The position numbers were made by a program, and so were the translations under genes. This document shows positions 28,963-36,806 of a stretch of 64,000 nucleotides of DNA, one piece after another. A model generated the notes under the pieces. The model saw nothing but the letters and a program-made list of their open reading frames with translations, did no database searches and was not told where the DNA came from. The stretch covers positions 124,001 to 188,000 of the forward strand of contig NZ_BCVX01000009.1 in assembly GCF_001591965.1 (NCBI RefSeq), written 5' to 3'. Positions within the stretch are counted from its first letter, which is position 1; every line of letters starts with the position of its first letter. Source of the stretch: Lysinibacillus odysseyi 34hs-1 = NBRC 100172 (lineage in GTDB: Bacteria; Bacillota; Bacilli; Bacillales_A; Planococcaceae).

Positions 28963-28985
28963 TATAATGAATGAGTATTCATTCT
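28963..28985 (+). promoter_or_regulatory. FadR-type operator and -10 box upstream of the thioesterase gene
   Basis: TATAAT at 28963-28968 runs directly into the palindrome GAATGA-GTAT-TCATTC (28969-28984), the same element found before fadR. It suggests acyl-CoA-responsive control of the thioesterase. Confidence 0.75.
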
Positions 28986-29026
28986 TAGGGATGGAATGAA
29001 ATGTAGTTAACAAGGGAGGATTTATA

Positions 29027-29458
29027 ATGAAGGCAAAATACATTGAAGAGCCGCAAATATGGGCAAGCGAATTTTCATTTTCCGTTGAGGTGCAGGTCCG
29101 ATTTTCGGAGACGGATATGTTTGGACACGTCAATAACACGGTTGTGTTTACATATTTAGAGCATGCACGTATTGAATATTTGAAATCAATCGGGCTAATG
29201 AGCAAGGAAGGAAACATTCCAGTAGTAGCCGATCTGCAATGTGACTATGTACGTCAAATGTTTTTCGATGAAAAAATAAAAGTGTATGTGAAAATCGCTC
29301 AAGTAGGCAGTAGTTCTGTAGATATTCATTACATGGGAAAAAACGAAAAAGATGAAATTGTTTTTACCGCGAGGGGAACAATTGTTCAAATAAATGGGAA
29401 AAATGGCAGACCCGTCCCTTTTACGGATGAAGAGAAAGAATTATTGCATGGGAAATAG
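29027..29458 (+). CDS. ysmA: Acyl-CoA thioesterase, hotdog fold
   Basis: A 143-residue 4-hydroxybenzoyl-CoA-thioesterase-like protein with the motif VRFSETDMFGHVNNTVVFTYLEHAR, in which the aspartate is catalytic. It sits between sdhB and gerE, the position of B. subtilis ysmA. A FadR-like operator about 45 nt upstream implies induction by long-chain acyl-CoA. The exact acyl substrate cannot be read from sequence. AAGGGAGG precedes the start. Confidence 0.85.
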   Translation: MKAKYIEEPQIWASEFSFSVEVQVRFSETDMFGHVNNTVVFTYLEHARIEYLKSIGLMSKEGNIPVVADLQCDYVRQMFFDEKIKVYVKIAQVGSSSVDIHYMGKNEKDEIVFTARGTIVQINGKNGRPVPFTDEEKELLHGK

Positions 29459-29471
29459 TGAAAATGCCCTC

Positions 29472-29498
29472 ACCTCACGCCAACTTTGACATACTGTA
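29472..29498 (+). promoter_or_regulatory. Candidate sigma-K promoter of gerE
   Basis: AC at 29472-29473 and CATACTGTA at 29490-29498 with a 16-nt spacer match the sigma-K consensus (AC, 16-17 nt, CATANNNTA). gerE is a known sigma-K gene in B. subtilis and its ATG lies 29 nt downstream. Confidence 0.65.
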
Positions 29499-29527
29499 CA
29501 AGGAAGAGGATGGGAGGTTGTTGCTAA

Positions 29528-29749
29528 ATGAGTAGCCAGCAGTCAGGCTTTCTTCTAACTAAGCGAGAGCGCGAAATATTCCAACTGCTGATTGAAGATT
29601 ATTCAACAAAGGAAATTTCTGAAAAGCTACAAATTAGCGAGAAGACAGTGCGGAATCATATTTCCAATACAATCCAAAAGCTGGGTGTCTCGAGTCGAAC
29701 GCAAGCACTTGTAGAATTATTACGACTGCAAGAATTGTCTCTAAACTGA
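29528..29749 (+). CDS. gerE: Spore coat regulator GerE (LuxR-type)
   Basis: A 73-residue DNA-binding protein that is essentially one LuxR/FixJ helix-turn-helix: LTKREREIFQLLIEDYSTKE, then ISEKLQISEKTVRNHISN. It controls late coat genes in the mother cell. Length matches B. subtilis GerE (74), as does its position between ysmA and ysmB. Its presence shows the organism forms spores. Confidence 0.95.
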   Translation: MSSQQSGFLLTKREREIFQLLIEDYSTKEISEKLQISEKTVRNHISNTIQKLGVSSRTQALVELLRLQELSLN

Positions 29750-29821
29750 ATGTAGGCTTGCTATTTGCCCAAAAACACTTCAAAATAGACATATGAATAT
29801 TTTGGGGAGTGAATGGGTTAG

Positions 29822-30265
29822 ATGAAGGACAACAGTAAACACAGCGTTGAATCTGTAGCATCATTAGAAAAAGAGCTACGTTACATTTCACACTTAATTA
29901 AACAAAAAGGTCGTGAAATTTTAAGTAATTATACGATTACACCTCCGCAATTTGTGGCTTTGCAGTGGTTACATGAGTCTGGAGATATGACAATCGGGGA
30001 TTTATCGAACAAGATGTACCTCGCATTCAGTACGACAACGGATCTCGTTGATCGTATGGAAAAGAATGAGCTGGTGCAGCGTGTTCGTGATGAGCAGGAT
30101 CGTCGTGTCGTTCGCATTCACTTACTAAAAGAAGGTGAGCGTATCATTCAAGAAGTAATTGAAAAACGTCAAGATTACCTTCGGGATCTACTCGGAAGTT
30201 TTGACACAGATGAAGCGCATAACCTACTACAACTACTACAAAAATTACATTTATTAATGAAATAG
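29822..30265 (+). CDS. ysmB: MarR-family regulator (YsmB)
   Basis: A 147-residue winged-helix regulator with the MarR core (TPPQFVALQWLHESGDMTIG, then LSNKMYLAFSTTTDLVDRME) and the wing DEQDRRVVRIHL. It occupies the ysmB position upstream of the glutamate racemase gene, with 16 nt between them. Target and ligand are unknown. Confidence 0.87.
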   Translation: MKDNSKHSVESVASLEKELRYISHLIKQKGREILSNYTITPPQFVALQWLHESGDMTIGDLSNKMYLAFSTTTDLVDRMEKNELVQRVRDEQDRRVVRIHLLKEGERIIQEVIEKRQDYLRDLLGSFDTDEAHNLLQLLQKLHLLMK

Positions 30266-30281
30266 GATTGAGGCGGTAAAT

Positions 30282-31076
30282 GTGAATGCCCCGATTGGTG
30301 TTATCGATTCAGGTGTTGGTGGCTTAACAGTAGCAAAAGCGATTATGGAGCTTTTGCCGAATGAAACAATTTATTATATTGGTGATACAGCGCGTTGCCC
30401 ATACGGTCCCCGCACAAAGCAGGAAGTACGTACTTTTACGTGGCAGATGGCAAAGGCGCTGGAGAAAATGAATGTCAAAATGCTGGTTATTGCGTGCAAC
30501 ACAGCGACAGCTGTAGCACTGGAGAGCCTGCAGAAACATATGCCGTTCCCGGTGCTCGGTGTGATTAATGCAGGAGCACGGGCGGCAATTAAAAAAACAA
30601 AGCGCAATGAAATTGTTGTTCTTGCAACAGAAGGCACGGTCAAAAGTGCCGCCTATGAACAGGCAATCTATTCATTGAGCACAAAAGCAAAAGTAATACC
30701 GCTTGCATGCCCTACATTCGTGCCGCTTGTAGAAAGCGGTGAGTATGAAGGGCAATTCTCTTATGACTTAGTGGCCAATGGACTTAAGCCATTAGAGGAG
30801 GAGCGTTTCGATACGGTTATTTTGGGCTGTACGCATTACCCGATCCTGCAGAAGCAGATTGAAGCCGCTGTAGGGAAAGGGGTACATGTTCTGTCATCAG
30901 CAGAGGAAACAGCCCGCGATGCGGAAGCCATCCTGGCGTTTAACAATCAGCTGCGGAAAGATACGTCACCACCCGAGCATAAGTTTTTTGCTTCGGGGTC
31001 GGTACCGATTTTCCGTTCTATTGCCGAGCGCTGGCTGGAACAGGAGCATCTGGATATCCATCGTATAAAATTTTAA
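30282..31076 (+). CDS. murI: Glutamate racemase
   Basis: Makes D-glutamate for peptidoglycan. The 264-residue protein has the two catalytic cysteines in VIACNTATAVALES and ILGCTHYPIL, and the substrate stretch IGVIDSGVGGLTVAK at its start. GTG start at 30282 with GAGGCGG upstream; an overlapping ATG is out of frame. This is RacE of B. subtilis. In that organism gerM follows; here no gerM is present before rph. Confidence 0.95.
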   Translation: MNAPIGVIDSGVGGLTVAKAIMELLPNETIYYIGDTARCPYGPRTKQEVRTFTWQMAKALEKMNVKMLVIACNTATAVALESLQKHMPFPVLGVINAGARAAIKKTKRNEIVVLATEGTVKSAAYEQAIYSLSTKAKVIPLACPTFVPLVESGEYEGQFSYDLVANGLKPLEEERFDTVILGCTHYPILQKQIEAAVGKGVHVLSSAEETARDAEAILAFNNQLRKDTSPPEHKFFASGSVPIFRSIAERWLEQEHLDIHRIKF

Positions 31077-31080
31077 TGAT

Positions 31081-31113
31081 AAGCCCGGCTGCAGACGCAG
31101 TCGGGCTTTTTAT
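31081..31113 (+). terminator. murI terminator
   Basis: Stem AAGCCCGGCTGC / GCAGTCGGGCTT with a 4-nt loop, then T residues. Confidence 0.9.
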
Positions 31114-31241
31114 AATCGTACTGCAAAGGGCGAGATGTTTTTACGGAAGTTATGTTATTTCGATGATAATCTGGTTGTTTCACCTTTTTCGACCCTGAAA
31201 ATTATGTTAAGATAAGGGGCAGAATTACGAGGAGGTCTACC

Positions 31242-31997
31242 ATGACAAGACATGATAACCGAGCTGCAGGCGAGTTACGCCCAGTTCATATTGAAAATAA
31301 TTATTTAATGCATCCGGAAGGTTCTGTACTGATCACTGTAGGAAACACAAAAGTTATCTGTACAGCAACTGTCGAAGAGAGAGTACCGAGCTTCCTGCGT
31401 GGACAAGGCAAAGGTTGGATTACGGCAGAATATGCAATGCTCCCGAGAGCGACTGCACAGCGTACACAACGTGAATCTTCACGCGGCAAAGTAAACGGGC
31501 GCACGATGGAAATCCAGCGTCTGATCGGCCGGGCTTTACGCGCAGTTGTTGACCTAGAAGCATTAGGTGAAAAAACAGTATGGATTGACTGTGACGTTAT
31601 TCAAGCGGACGGCGGTACACGTACTGCTTCTATTACAGGAGCATTTGTTGCCATGACACAAGCTATTGCTAAGCTTGGCACTGAAAAGCCATTTGCTAAA
31701 TTCCCAGTTGTTGATTACCTGGCTGCGACAAGTGTAGGGATTGTAGAAGGAACGGGACCTGTGCTGGATCTAAACTATGTAGAGGATGTCGATGCAGCGG
31801 TCGATATGAATATTGTTATGACAGGCGAAGGTCGCTTTGTCGAGCTGCAGGGAACGGGCGAAGAAGCAACATTTTCCCGCGAGGAACTAAATGAGCTTTT
31901 GGGACTTGGAGAAGCCGGCATCGCTCAATTGATCGATATTCAGAAAGAAGCATTAGGTGAGCTAGCAGCCCTAGTCGGATCAAGGGAGGAAGCATAA
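31242..31997 (+). CDS. rph: Ribonuclease PH
   Basis: Phosphate-dependent 3'-exoribonuclease that trims tRNA precursors, 251 residues. Recognisable are [20 protein letters not shown], the RNA-binding [15 protein letters not shown], and [19 protein letters not shown] for phosphate binding. AGGAGG precedes the ATG. One base separates its stop from the rdgB start, indicating translational coupling. It would also act on the 3' end of the split tRNA-Arg encoded downstream. Confidence 0.96.
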   Translation: MTRHDNRAAGELRPVHIENNYLMHPEGSVLITVGNTKVICTATVEERVPSFLRGQGKGWITAEYAMLPRATAQRTQRESSRGKVNGRTMEIQRLIGRALRAVVDLEALGEKTVWIDCDVIQADGGTRTASITGAFVAMTQAIAKLGTEKPFAKFPVVDYLAATSVGIVEGTGPVLDLNYVEDVDAAVDMNIVMTGEGRFVELQGTGEEATFSREELNELLGLGEAGIAQLIDIQKEALGELAALVGSREEA

Positions 31998-31998
31998 C

Positions 31999-32592
31999 AT
32001 GAAACAAGTAGTGATCGCAACGAAGAACAGAGGAAAAGCAAAGGACTTCGAAGCACTGTTCACGCCACTGGGCTATGAGGTCGTGACGATGTTTGATGTG
32101 GCACCTGATATGGAAATCGAGGAAACAGGTACAACCTTCGAAGAAAACGCTGTATTGAAGGCTGAGACGCTTTCTAAGGCGCTTGGCACGATTGTTATTG
32201 CAGATGATTCAGGGTTGGCGGTAGACGCGTTAGACGGTGCGCCAGGGGTTTATTCTGCGCGATATGCAGGCGACCATGATGATGAAGCTAACATCGTCAA
32301 GGTGCTTGAAAACTTAAAAGGCGTGCCGGAGGAAGAGCGTACAGCGCGCTTTATGTGTGCTCTTGCCATTGCTGGACCAGAGCTCGAAACGACAACTGTA
32401 TTCGGTTCATGTGAAGGTGTTATTTTAGAAGAAAAGCGCGGTACAAACGGCTTTGGCTATGATCCAATTTTCTTTGTACCAGAGTTGAACCGTGCGATGG
32501 CAGAGCTGTCACCGGAGGAAAAAGGGGCTATTTCCCACCGCGGTAATGCAATCCGCAAGCTGGCAGACCTGCTGCCAACGCTACTACATTAA
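31999..32592 (+). CDS. rdgB: XTP/dITP pyrophosphatase (HAM1/RdgB)
   Basis: Removes non-canonical purine nucleotides (XTP, dITP) from the pool. The 197-residue protein has [40 protein letters not shown] and NGFGYDPIF, with [10 protein letters not shown] at the C-terminus. Start directly follows rph with GGGAGG inside the rph end. Corresponds to YsnA. Confidence 0.95.
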   Translation: MKQVVIATKNRGKAKDFEALFTPLGYEVVTMFDVAPDMEIEETGTTFEENAVLKAETLSKALGTIVIADDSGLAVDALDGAPGVYSARYAGDHDDEANIVKVLENLKGVPEEERTARFMCALAIAGPELETTTVFGSCEGVILEEKRGTNGFGYDPIFFVPELNRAMAELSPEEKGAISHRGNAIRKLADLLPTLLH

Positions 32593-32609
32593 TAAGGGGG
32601 CATACGGTA

Positions 32610-33110
32610 ATGAAACTATTGATCATGAGTGATACGCACGGAGATGCAGAAGTGATTAGCAGGGTATGCAGCTATTATCCTGAAGCAGAGGCAGTCATCC
32701 ATTGCGGGGATAGCGAGTTGCCGTATGACCATGAGGCGCTGGAAGGAATCGAGCGCGTACGGGGCAACTGTGACCACGGAACAGACTTCCCGGAGGAAAA
32801 AGTATTCCAGATAGACAGAACAACGATATTTGTCACACATGGCCACCTATTTAACGTAAAATCGTCGATCCTATCCCTCACATACCGGGCAAAAGAGCTT
32901 GGAGCCGATATTTGCTGCTTCGGCCACTCTCATATACTTGGAGCCGAAAAGATCAATAACACGCTCTTTATCAATCCCGGAAGCCTGCTGAAACCCCGCG
33001 GCCGCGAAGAAAAGACATTTGTTGTTGTCGAAATCGAAGAAGCCAGCTATGTGGTAAACTGCTATACCGATGATCATGAGCTACTGAAAACAATGCGTTT
33101 TGAACGCTAA
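32610..33110 (+). CDS. ysnB: YfcE/MJ0936-type metallophosphoesterase (YsnB)
   Basis: Small calcineurin-like phosphodiesterase of 166 residues with metal motifs SDTHGD, HCGDSE, RGNCDH, VTHGH and GHSH in the standard order. It is third in the rph-rdgB-ysnB unit (17 nt after rdgB). Physiological substrate is unknown. A strong terminator follows. Confidence 0.9.
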   Translation: MKLLIMSDTHGDAEVISRVCSYYPEAEAVIHCGDSELPYDHEALEGIERVRGNCDHGTDFPEEKVFQIDRTTIFVTHGHLFNVKSSILSLTYRAKELGADICCFGHSHILGAEKINNTLFINPGSLLKPRGREEKTFVVVEIEEASYVVNCYTDDHELLKTMRFER

Positions 33111-33112
33111 TA

Positions 33113-33157
33113 AATCAGCCTTATTCCTGCGGATATGGAATAAGGCTGATTGCTTTA
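33113..33157 (+). terminator. Terminator of rph-rdgB-ysnB
   Basis: Perfect 14-bp stem AATCAGCCTTATTC / GAATAAGGCTGATT; the T run after it is poor. Confidence 0.8.
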
Positions 33158-33732
33158 TGCATAATATATAACGCGCTAAAACTTACGTTATATCGTGTTC
33201 GGTAGCTTTAATTATTTTTTAGGGAAATAACATATTTCTAAAAAGAAAATATCTACGTTTCACATCGCCCGCTAGGCTAAAAACAACGATGTATTGCCGT
33301 TAGTTTTTGCAGCTGTCTCCGTAGAAAACAGGCAGGGGTCCTTTTGCCTTCCTTTCGATTTTGCCCCCTTGTAACACCAAATGGAGAAATTCATATACGA
33401 CTTAACCTGGGATAAGTGACAAATAGAAATCTTTTATTCGTAATGTCGCTTATTTTTATTTAAGTTGTATGTTGAAATCGGTGAATAGAGATTTGGATAT
33501 TTTTAAAGTGATTGTGTTTTTTTCGCGCAATAAATACTTACCCGCAAAAGTTTTTTTTTCTGCGATCAATTGATTTTTGTCCTAAATGCGACTGAATAAA
33601 ATGGTGTACTGTACGGCGGGAGGAGGCATTTTTGGCGTGCTAAGCAGGATGAGTAAGATGGAGTTATAGCAGTGTAAAAAAGTAAAAAGTAGATGAATTA
33701 TTAAGTTGTCTGCATTTTTATTTAAAAGCATG
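33158..33732. other. 575-base gene-free region with a structured segment
   Basis: No coding frame is supported. Within AT-rich flanks, 33252-33458 is less AT-rich and rich in pairing: TCTACG (33252) with CGTAGA (33320), AAAAACAACG with CGTTAGTTTTT, AGGGG with CCCCT, and a final hairpin ATAAGTGAC / GTCGCTTAT followed by T-rich sequence near 33412-33458. This could be a small structured RNA ending in a terminator. I could not match it to a known riboswitch. Confidence 0.35.
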
Positions 33733-33761
33733 TTGACTTTCGCTTACTTTCCGCATATAAT
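33733..33761 (+). promoter_or_regulatory. Promoter of the intron-containing tRNA-Arg
   Basis: TTGACT at 33733-33738 and TATAAT at 33756-33761 with an exact 17-nt spacer, 40 bases before the tRNA. A near-consensus sigma-A promoter as expected for a tRNA gene. Confidence 0.85.
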
Positions 33762-33801
33762 AATAATTGTCTTTCCTATCATATTGATGGAAAAACATCC
33801 T

Positions 33802-34285
33802 GTCTCAGTAGCTCAGCTGGATAGAGCAACGGCCTTTAAGTTAATAGGAGCCTTTATAGGGAAAGAGAACCTATAAAGTGGACGACACCGTATCGGTGAA
33901 GCCTTAACAGATTATGCTGATGGTAATACCGAGGAAACTTACGATTTTCCGAAAGTAGTGAATCTTATGGATCATCACACAAAAACTAAGGGAGATTTAG
34001 GAGTCTTGAAGGCTCAAGTCGATTTATACACAAAGGGTTATATGATATTATTTCGACCCTAAAATGTCTAATAAATCATTAAGCTTGAGGGTAGAGACAC
34101 CAAAGAATAATCAAATAGCTAATATTAAATATGCTAGTGATTATCGTGAGGTTCCGTAGAGACTAAACGTGTCGCACCTGAAATGGTGAAGTTATAGTCC
34201 AGACCAGCAAACTGCAAATGCAGGTAGTGAAAACTATAGTGGTAAGCTAAGCCGTCGGTCGGGGGTTCGAATCCCTCCTGGGACG
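33802..34285 (+). tRNA. tRNA-Arg(UCU) interrupted by a group I intron
   Basis: Two exons, 33802-33836 (35 nt) and 34247-34285 (39 nt), join to a 74-nt cloverleaf. The acceptor stem GTCTCAG / CTGGGAC pairs over 7 bp with one G-U. The D arm is GCTC-AGCTGGATA-GAGC. The anticodon stem ACGGC / GCCGT encloses the 7-nt loop CUUCUAA, giving anticodon UCU. The T arm GGGGG / CCCTC carries TTCGAAT, and the discriminator is G. No CCA is encoded. The break falls between positions 34 and 35 of the anticodon, so the RNA is non-functional until the intron is removed. It reads AGA (and probably AGG) codons. Confidence 0.95.
33837..34246 (+). ncRNA. Group I self-splicing intron in tRNA-Arg(UCU), no homing endonuclease
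   Basis: A 410-nt intron with a complete group I core. P1: exon GGCCUU pairs with the guide near 33846-33852, leaving a U-G pair at the 5' splice site. P2: CTTTATAGG / CCTATAAAG (33852, 33870). P3: CGACAC (33883-33888) / GTGTCG (34169-34174). P4: TCGGT (33893) / ACCGA (33928), with GAA and AAT joining strands and P5 GCC / GGT. P6: 33933-33945 with 34143-34155. P7: GACTA (34161) / TAGTC (34195). P8: CACC / GGTG (34175, 34185). P9 hairpins include CTGC-AAAT-GCAG and a GAAA-capped TAGT / ACTA. The intron ends in G. P2-P5 resemble the cyanobacterial tRNA-Leu intron. The 197 nt between the P6 strands hold no protein. Confidence 0.93.
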
Positions 34286-34326
34286 TATCAAGGTTCAGAT
34301 AGAATAAGTTTGAACCAACTGAAAAG
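34273..34326 (+). repeat. Left copy of island-flanking direct repeat (tRNA-Arg 3' end plus flank)
   Basis: Aligned without gaps to 43350-43403, 47 of 54 bases are identical, including 28 consecutive bases (34299-34326). The copy includes the 3' end of tRNA-Arg, the usual target of integrase-type recombination, so it is a probable attL/attB-derived site. Confidence 0.85.
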
Positions 34327-34368
34327 CACTTCAAATCCTTTATTATTAAGGAATTGGAGTGTTTTTTT
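34327..34368 (+). terminator. tRNA-Arg terminator
   Basis: Stem CACTTCAAATCCTT / AAGGAATTGGAGTG with few mismatches, then a T run. Confidence 0.85.
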
Positions 34369-34745
34369 ATTTACGGAGAAAAAGAAAGAAAAAGGTGCTT
34401 TTATACACAAACTTTACACAAGGATTTACCCGTTATAAGTTTAGTAGATCCTGAAAAATTGAAGCAGTTTTCGTAGAATCACGCTCATGTAGTTCTTTTA
34501 AGAGATGTGCTTAAGTAGAGGTTCATCAAATTTTCGGTTGGGATACAGTAGGGCATTGTTGAAATGATTACATAATACTATCGAATAAGTTGCCTATTAC
34601 CGATGCTGAACTCGGTTGCACTCAAATACTTATAAGTTTAAAAAGAGGTATTAAATAAAAAGTACCCAGCAACTCATGATAGCAGCCGGGTATATTAATT
34701 AGAATCCGAGGCAAAAAACAGCTTCAAATCAGAGTGTGCTCGACA
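34369..34745. other. Gene-free left end of the accessory region
   Basis: No supported gene. TACACA...TTTACACAAGGATTTACCCGTT at 34404-34434 has a diverged relative at 38179-38209. A weak hairpin TACCC / GGGTA near 34665-34693 may terminate the convergent minus-strand gene. Confidence 0.4.
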
Positions 34746-35252
34746 TTATTTCAGCGCTATATTTTCTATATACAGCTCAACATCTTTCATCAATTGTTTG
34801 AATAATATTCTATTTTTCTTTTTAATATTTATTCTTTCGCTTTTTCTAGCAGCCTTTAAAGAAAATTCTTCATGAACAATAAAACTTCTGAGATCCGCCA
34901 ATACTTTAGTATTGTTCTTAAAAGTTAAATAATCACCCATTTTTTTCTCTAAATCAAGAATTACATTAACATCGGATGTATTTCTATATTTACTCTTACA
35001 AATCACTTTATAGATGTCTTTTAACAGCTGTTCAATTAATGCATACAACTCAACCGTGAGTGCTGCATATTTCCTATCTTTGTGCCGTCCATAGAATTCT
35101 TCCAATTCATAATCGCTTAATAGCGCCATCCATTTGAAGGTACCTGATTTATTCGAAGTATTTTTAACAATTTGTTGAAATTCCTTTTCAATTAAACAAA
35201 GATCTGCACATGCATAATCTTTTAATTTTTTGATTTCTCTCTTTTTACTCAA
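34746..35252 (-). CDS. HEPN-like hypothetical protein
   Basis: A 168-residue basic, all-helical cytoplasmic protein. It contains DLRSFIVHEEFS, in which R122 and H127 form an RX4H motif like that of HEPN-domain RNases, set in a helix after a long central helix pair (about 62-105). That suggests a HEPN-type nuclease or nucleic-acid-binding protein, as in abortive-infection systems, but overall family membership is not proven. It is the first gene of the tRNA-linked accessory region, with no partner gene beside it. Good AGGAGTG binding site. Confidence 0.6.
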   Translation of the reverse strand: MSKKREIKKLKDYACADLCLIEKEFQQIVKNTSNKSGTFKWMALLSDYELEEFYGRHKDRKYAALTVELYALIEQLLKDIYKVICKSKYRNTSDVNVILDLEKKMGDYLTFKNNTKVLADLRSFIVHEEFSLKAARKSERINIKKKNRILFKQLMKDVELYIENIALK

Positions 35253-35734
35253 CTAAAACACTCCTTCTACCGATTGGATTTGACAACAAAGGGGAAAGTT
35301 CCTTGCGAGTATGGTAAAAATGATTTCGGCCATTGCTCCCCCTGTGCCATAACTCTTTTATATTTCTTACCCGAATTTGGGCTAATCAACTATTTTCGAG
35401 GGAGTATAGTTTTCTGAAATAAGATAGAAAGCAGCGGGACTTATAATATTTATCCTATCTATAAGAATGTAATGAAAAATAAAAAAATGGCTTTGAAATA
35501 AAGTTCGATAATTTATAATAAAGTCTGATTGTCTATAAAAAAGTTTGATCAAATTCCAGTGTAGATAGATAAGATATTTTCTTGTTCCGCAAACGGGCCA
35601 GATTGTTGAATATCAAACTTTTATGAAATATTACTAAATGAAGTTTTAGGAAAGTTATACTTTAATTAACGCAGCAGGTTATTAAAGCAAAAAAGCTAAA
35701 TATATTTTTAAGAAATTTTGAATGAGGTGTGAAA
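35253..35734. other. Gene-free gap with a dispersed motif
   Basis: AT-rich, no supported gene. TTCCGCAAACGGGCCAGATT followed by GTTGAA (35586-35610) resembles a stretch at 38114-38138. Short tandem-like repeats of GATAATTTATAATAAAGT and AAAAAAGTTTGAT lie near 35507-35550. Confidence 0.35.
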
Positions 35735-36064
35735 ATGAGTAATGATATAACTAAGTCTAATGTTGGGCATACGATTTTTAAAACAACGGGAGTACGTCAT
35801 AAATATCCTCTTATCGATTTAGTTAAAAAACAAGTAACGTGTGTTGTTGTTTATCAAGAGAACACATATATGACGGTAATTGTTGATGTGAAAAATGATA
35901 CTGTAAGCATTCAAGGTAACGTTGATGAATTAGGCGGATTAGCGATGAGCAAAGATGATTATATTGATATGTTCAAGCATCAGGCTAAGCTTTTTGTTGA
36001 TAACAATGTTTCTGATCCAGATAAGTATTTTGATGAGTTAATAAGGAATCAAACTTCAAACTAG
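35735..36064 (+). CDS. Hypothetical protein, 109 residues
   Basis: Small soluble alpha/beta protein with a predicted beta-rich core (YPLIDLVKKQVTCVVVYQEN, TVSIQGNVDELGG) and a helical C-terminal half (YIDMFKHQAKLFVDN). No family recognised. The ATG at 35735 is used because GAGGTG lies 6-10 nt before it; a GTG at 35729 falls in that site. Single-gene unit: a hairpin follows at 36079. Confidence 0.65.
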   Translation: MSNDITKSNVGHTIFKTTGVRHKYPLIDLVKKQVTCVVVYQENTYMTVIVDVKNDTVSIQGNVDELGGLAMSKDDYIDMFKHQAKLFVDNNVSDPDKYFDELIRNQTSN

Positions 36065-36078
36065 TGGAGAAGTGTTTC

Positions 36079-36114
36079 AAAAAAGCACCCAAACACCGCT
36101 TTGGATGCTTTTTT
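36079..36114. terminator. Bidirectional hairpin terminator
   Basis: AAAAAAGCACCCAAA pairs with TTTGGATGCTTTTTT around a 6-nt loop. Confidence 0.8.
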
Positions 36115-36200
36115 CAACTAATAAGGCAGATTTGCTAAGGGATATTATTGTACTAACTCATCGCACCCATATGGCTCAATGTAATTATGTAATATTCGCC

Positions 36201-36680
36201 TTATTTTAAAAATGGTGCTTGCAGTAGGATTCGATTCTCAATCAGGTTTTTCAAGCTGATCAGGGACTTGGATGGTCCGAATTGTATGATAGAATCTTGA
36301 AATTGGCCAATATCCTCTATGGAAGCAGTCTGAATCTTAATCATGTAATTGTATTCGCCACTAATTCGAAACATATCGGTTACAACGGGAGTTTGTTCGC
36401 AAAAATCCACCAGTGCTTGACATTGCTCTGTTTTAATAAAAAAGAATGCCGTGGTCCCTCGGCCAAGCGCTTGATGACGATAATTTGTCGTATAACCCGA
36501 GATGATGTCTTTCTCCTCAAGCTTTTTTATTCGTTCCCTTACCGAGGGCTGAGACATGGATACTTCTTTACTTATTTGTGAAATGGAGATACGTGCATTC
36601 TGCTGAAGAAGACGCATAATGTGGTAATCAGTTTCATCCATCCAATGTTCCATATATAATTCCTCCTGATGTGTTTTCAA
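36201..36680 (-). CDS. Lrp/AsnC family transcriptional regulator
   Basis: A 159-residue regulator: N-terminal helix-turn-helix (DETDYHIMRLLQQNARISI, then SQISKEVSMSQPSVRERIKKLEEKDIISGY) and a C-terminal RAM ligand domain (GEYNYMIKIQ). Divergent from the VOC-family gene at 36807 with a 126-nt intergenic region, so it probably regulates that gene and itself. The ligand, often an amino acid, is unknown. Confidence 0.9.
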   Translation of the reverse strand: MKTHQEELYMEHWMDETDYHIMRLLQQNARISISQISKEVSMSQPSVRERIKKLEEKDIISGYTTNYRHQALGRGTTAFFFIKTEQCQALVDFCEQTPVVTDMFRISGEYNYMIKIQTASIEDIGQFQDSIIQFGPSKSLISLKNLIENRILLQAPFLK

Positions 36681-36806
36681 AAATAAATGAAATTAATAAA
36701 ATCTCATTATTTTTTGAAAGTTTAACGTGGTAACTTCCTTATTTGTTATATGTATTTCCTCGCAATACTATTCTATACTAAATTCATTAGAAAGGGGAAA
36801 TAATAT

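Noticed and set aside
33252-33410. Possible cyclic-di-GMP-I riboswitch on the minus strand
   Set aside because: Only the GGGCAAA and CGAAAG blocks fit; the conserved GCAAAGC and tetraloop-receptor parts are missing and no gene follows on that strand.
34134-34334. 66-codon minus-strand frame across the tRNA and intron
   Set aside because: Antisense to P6-P9 of the intron and to the tRNA 3' exon; not a homing endonuclease and without a binding site.
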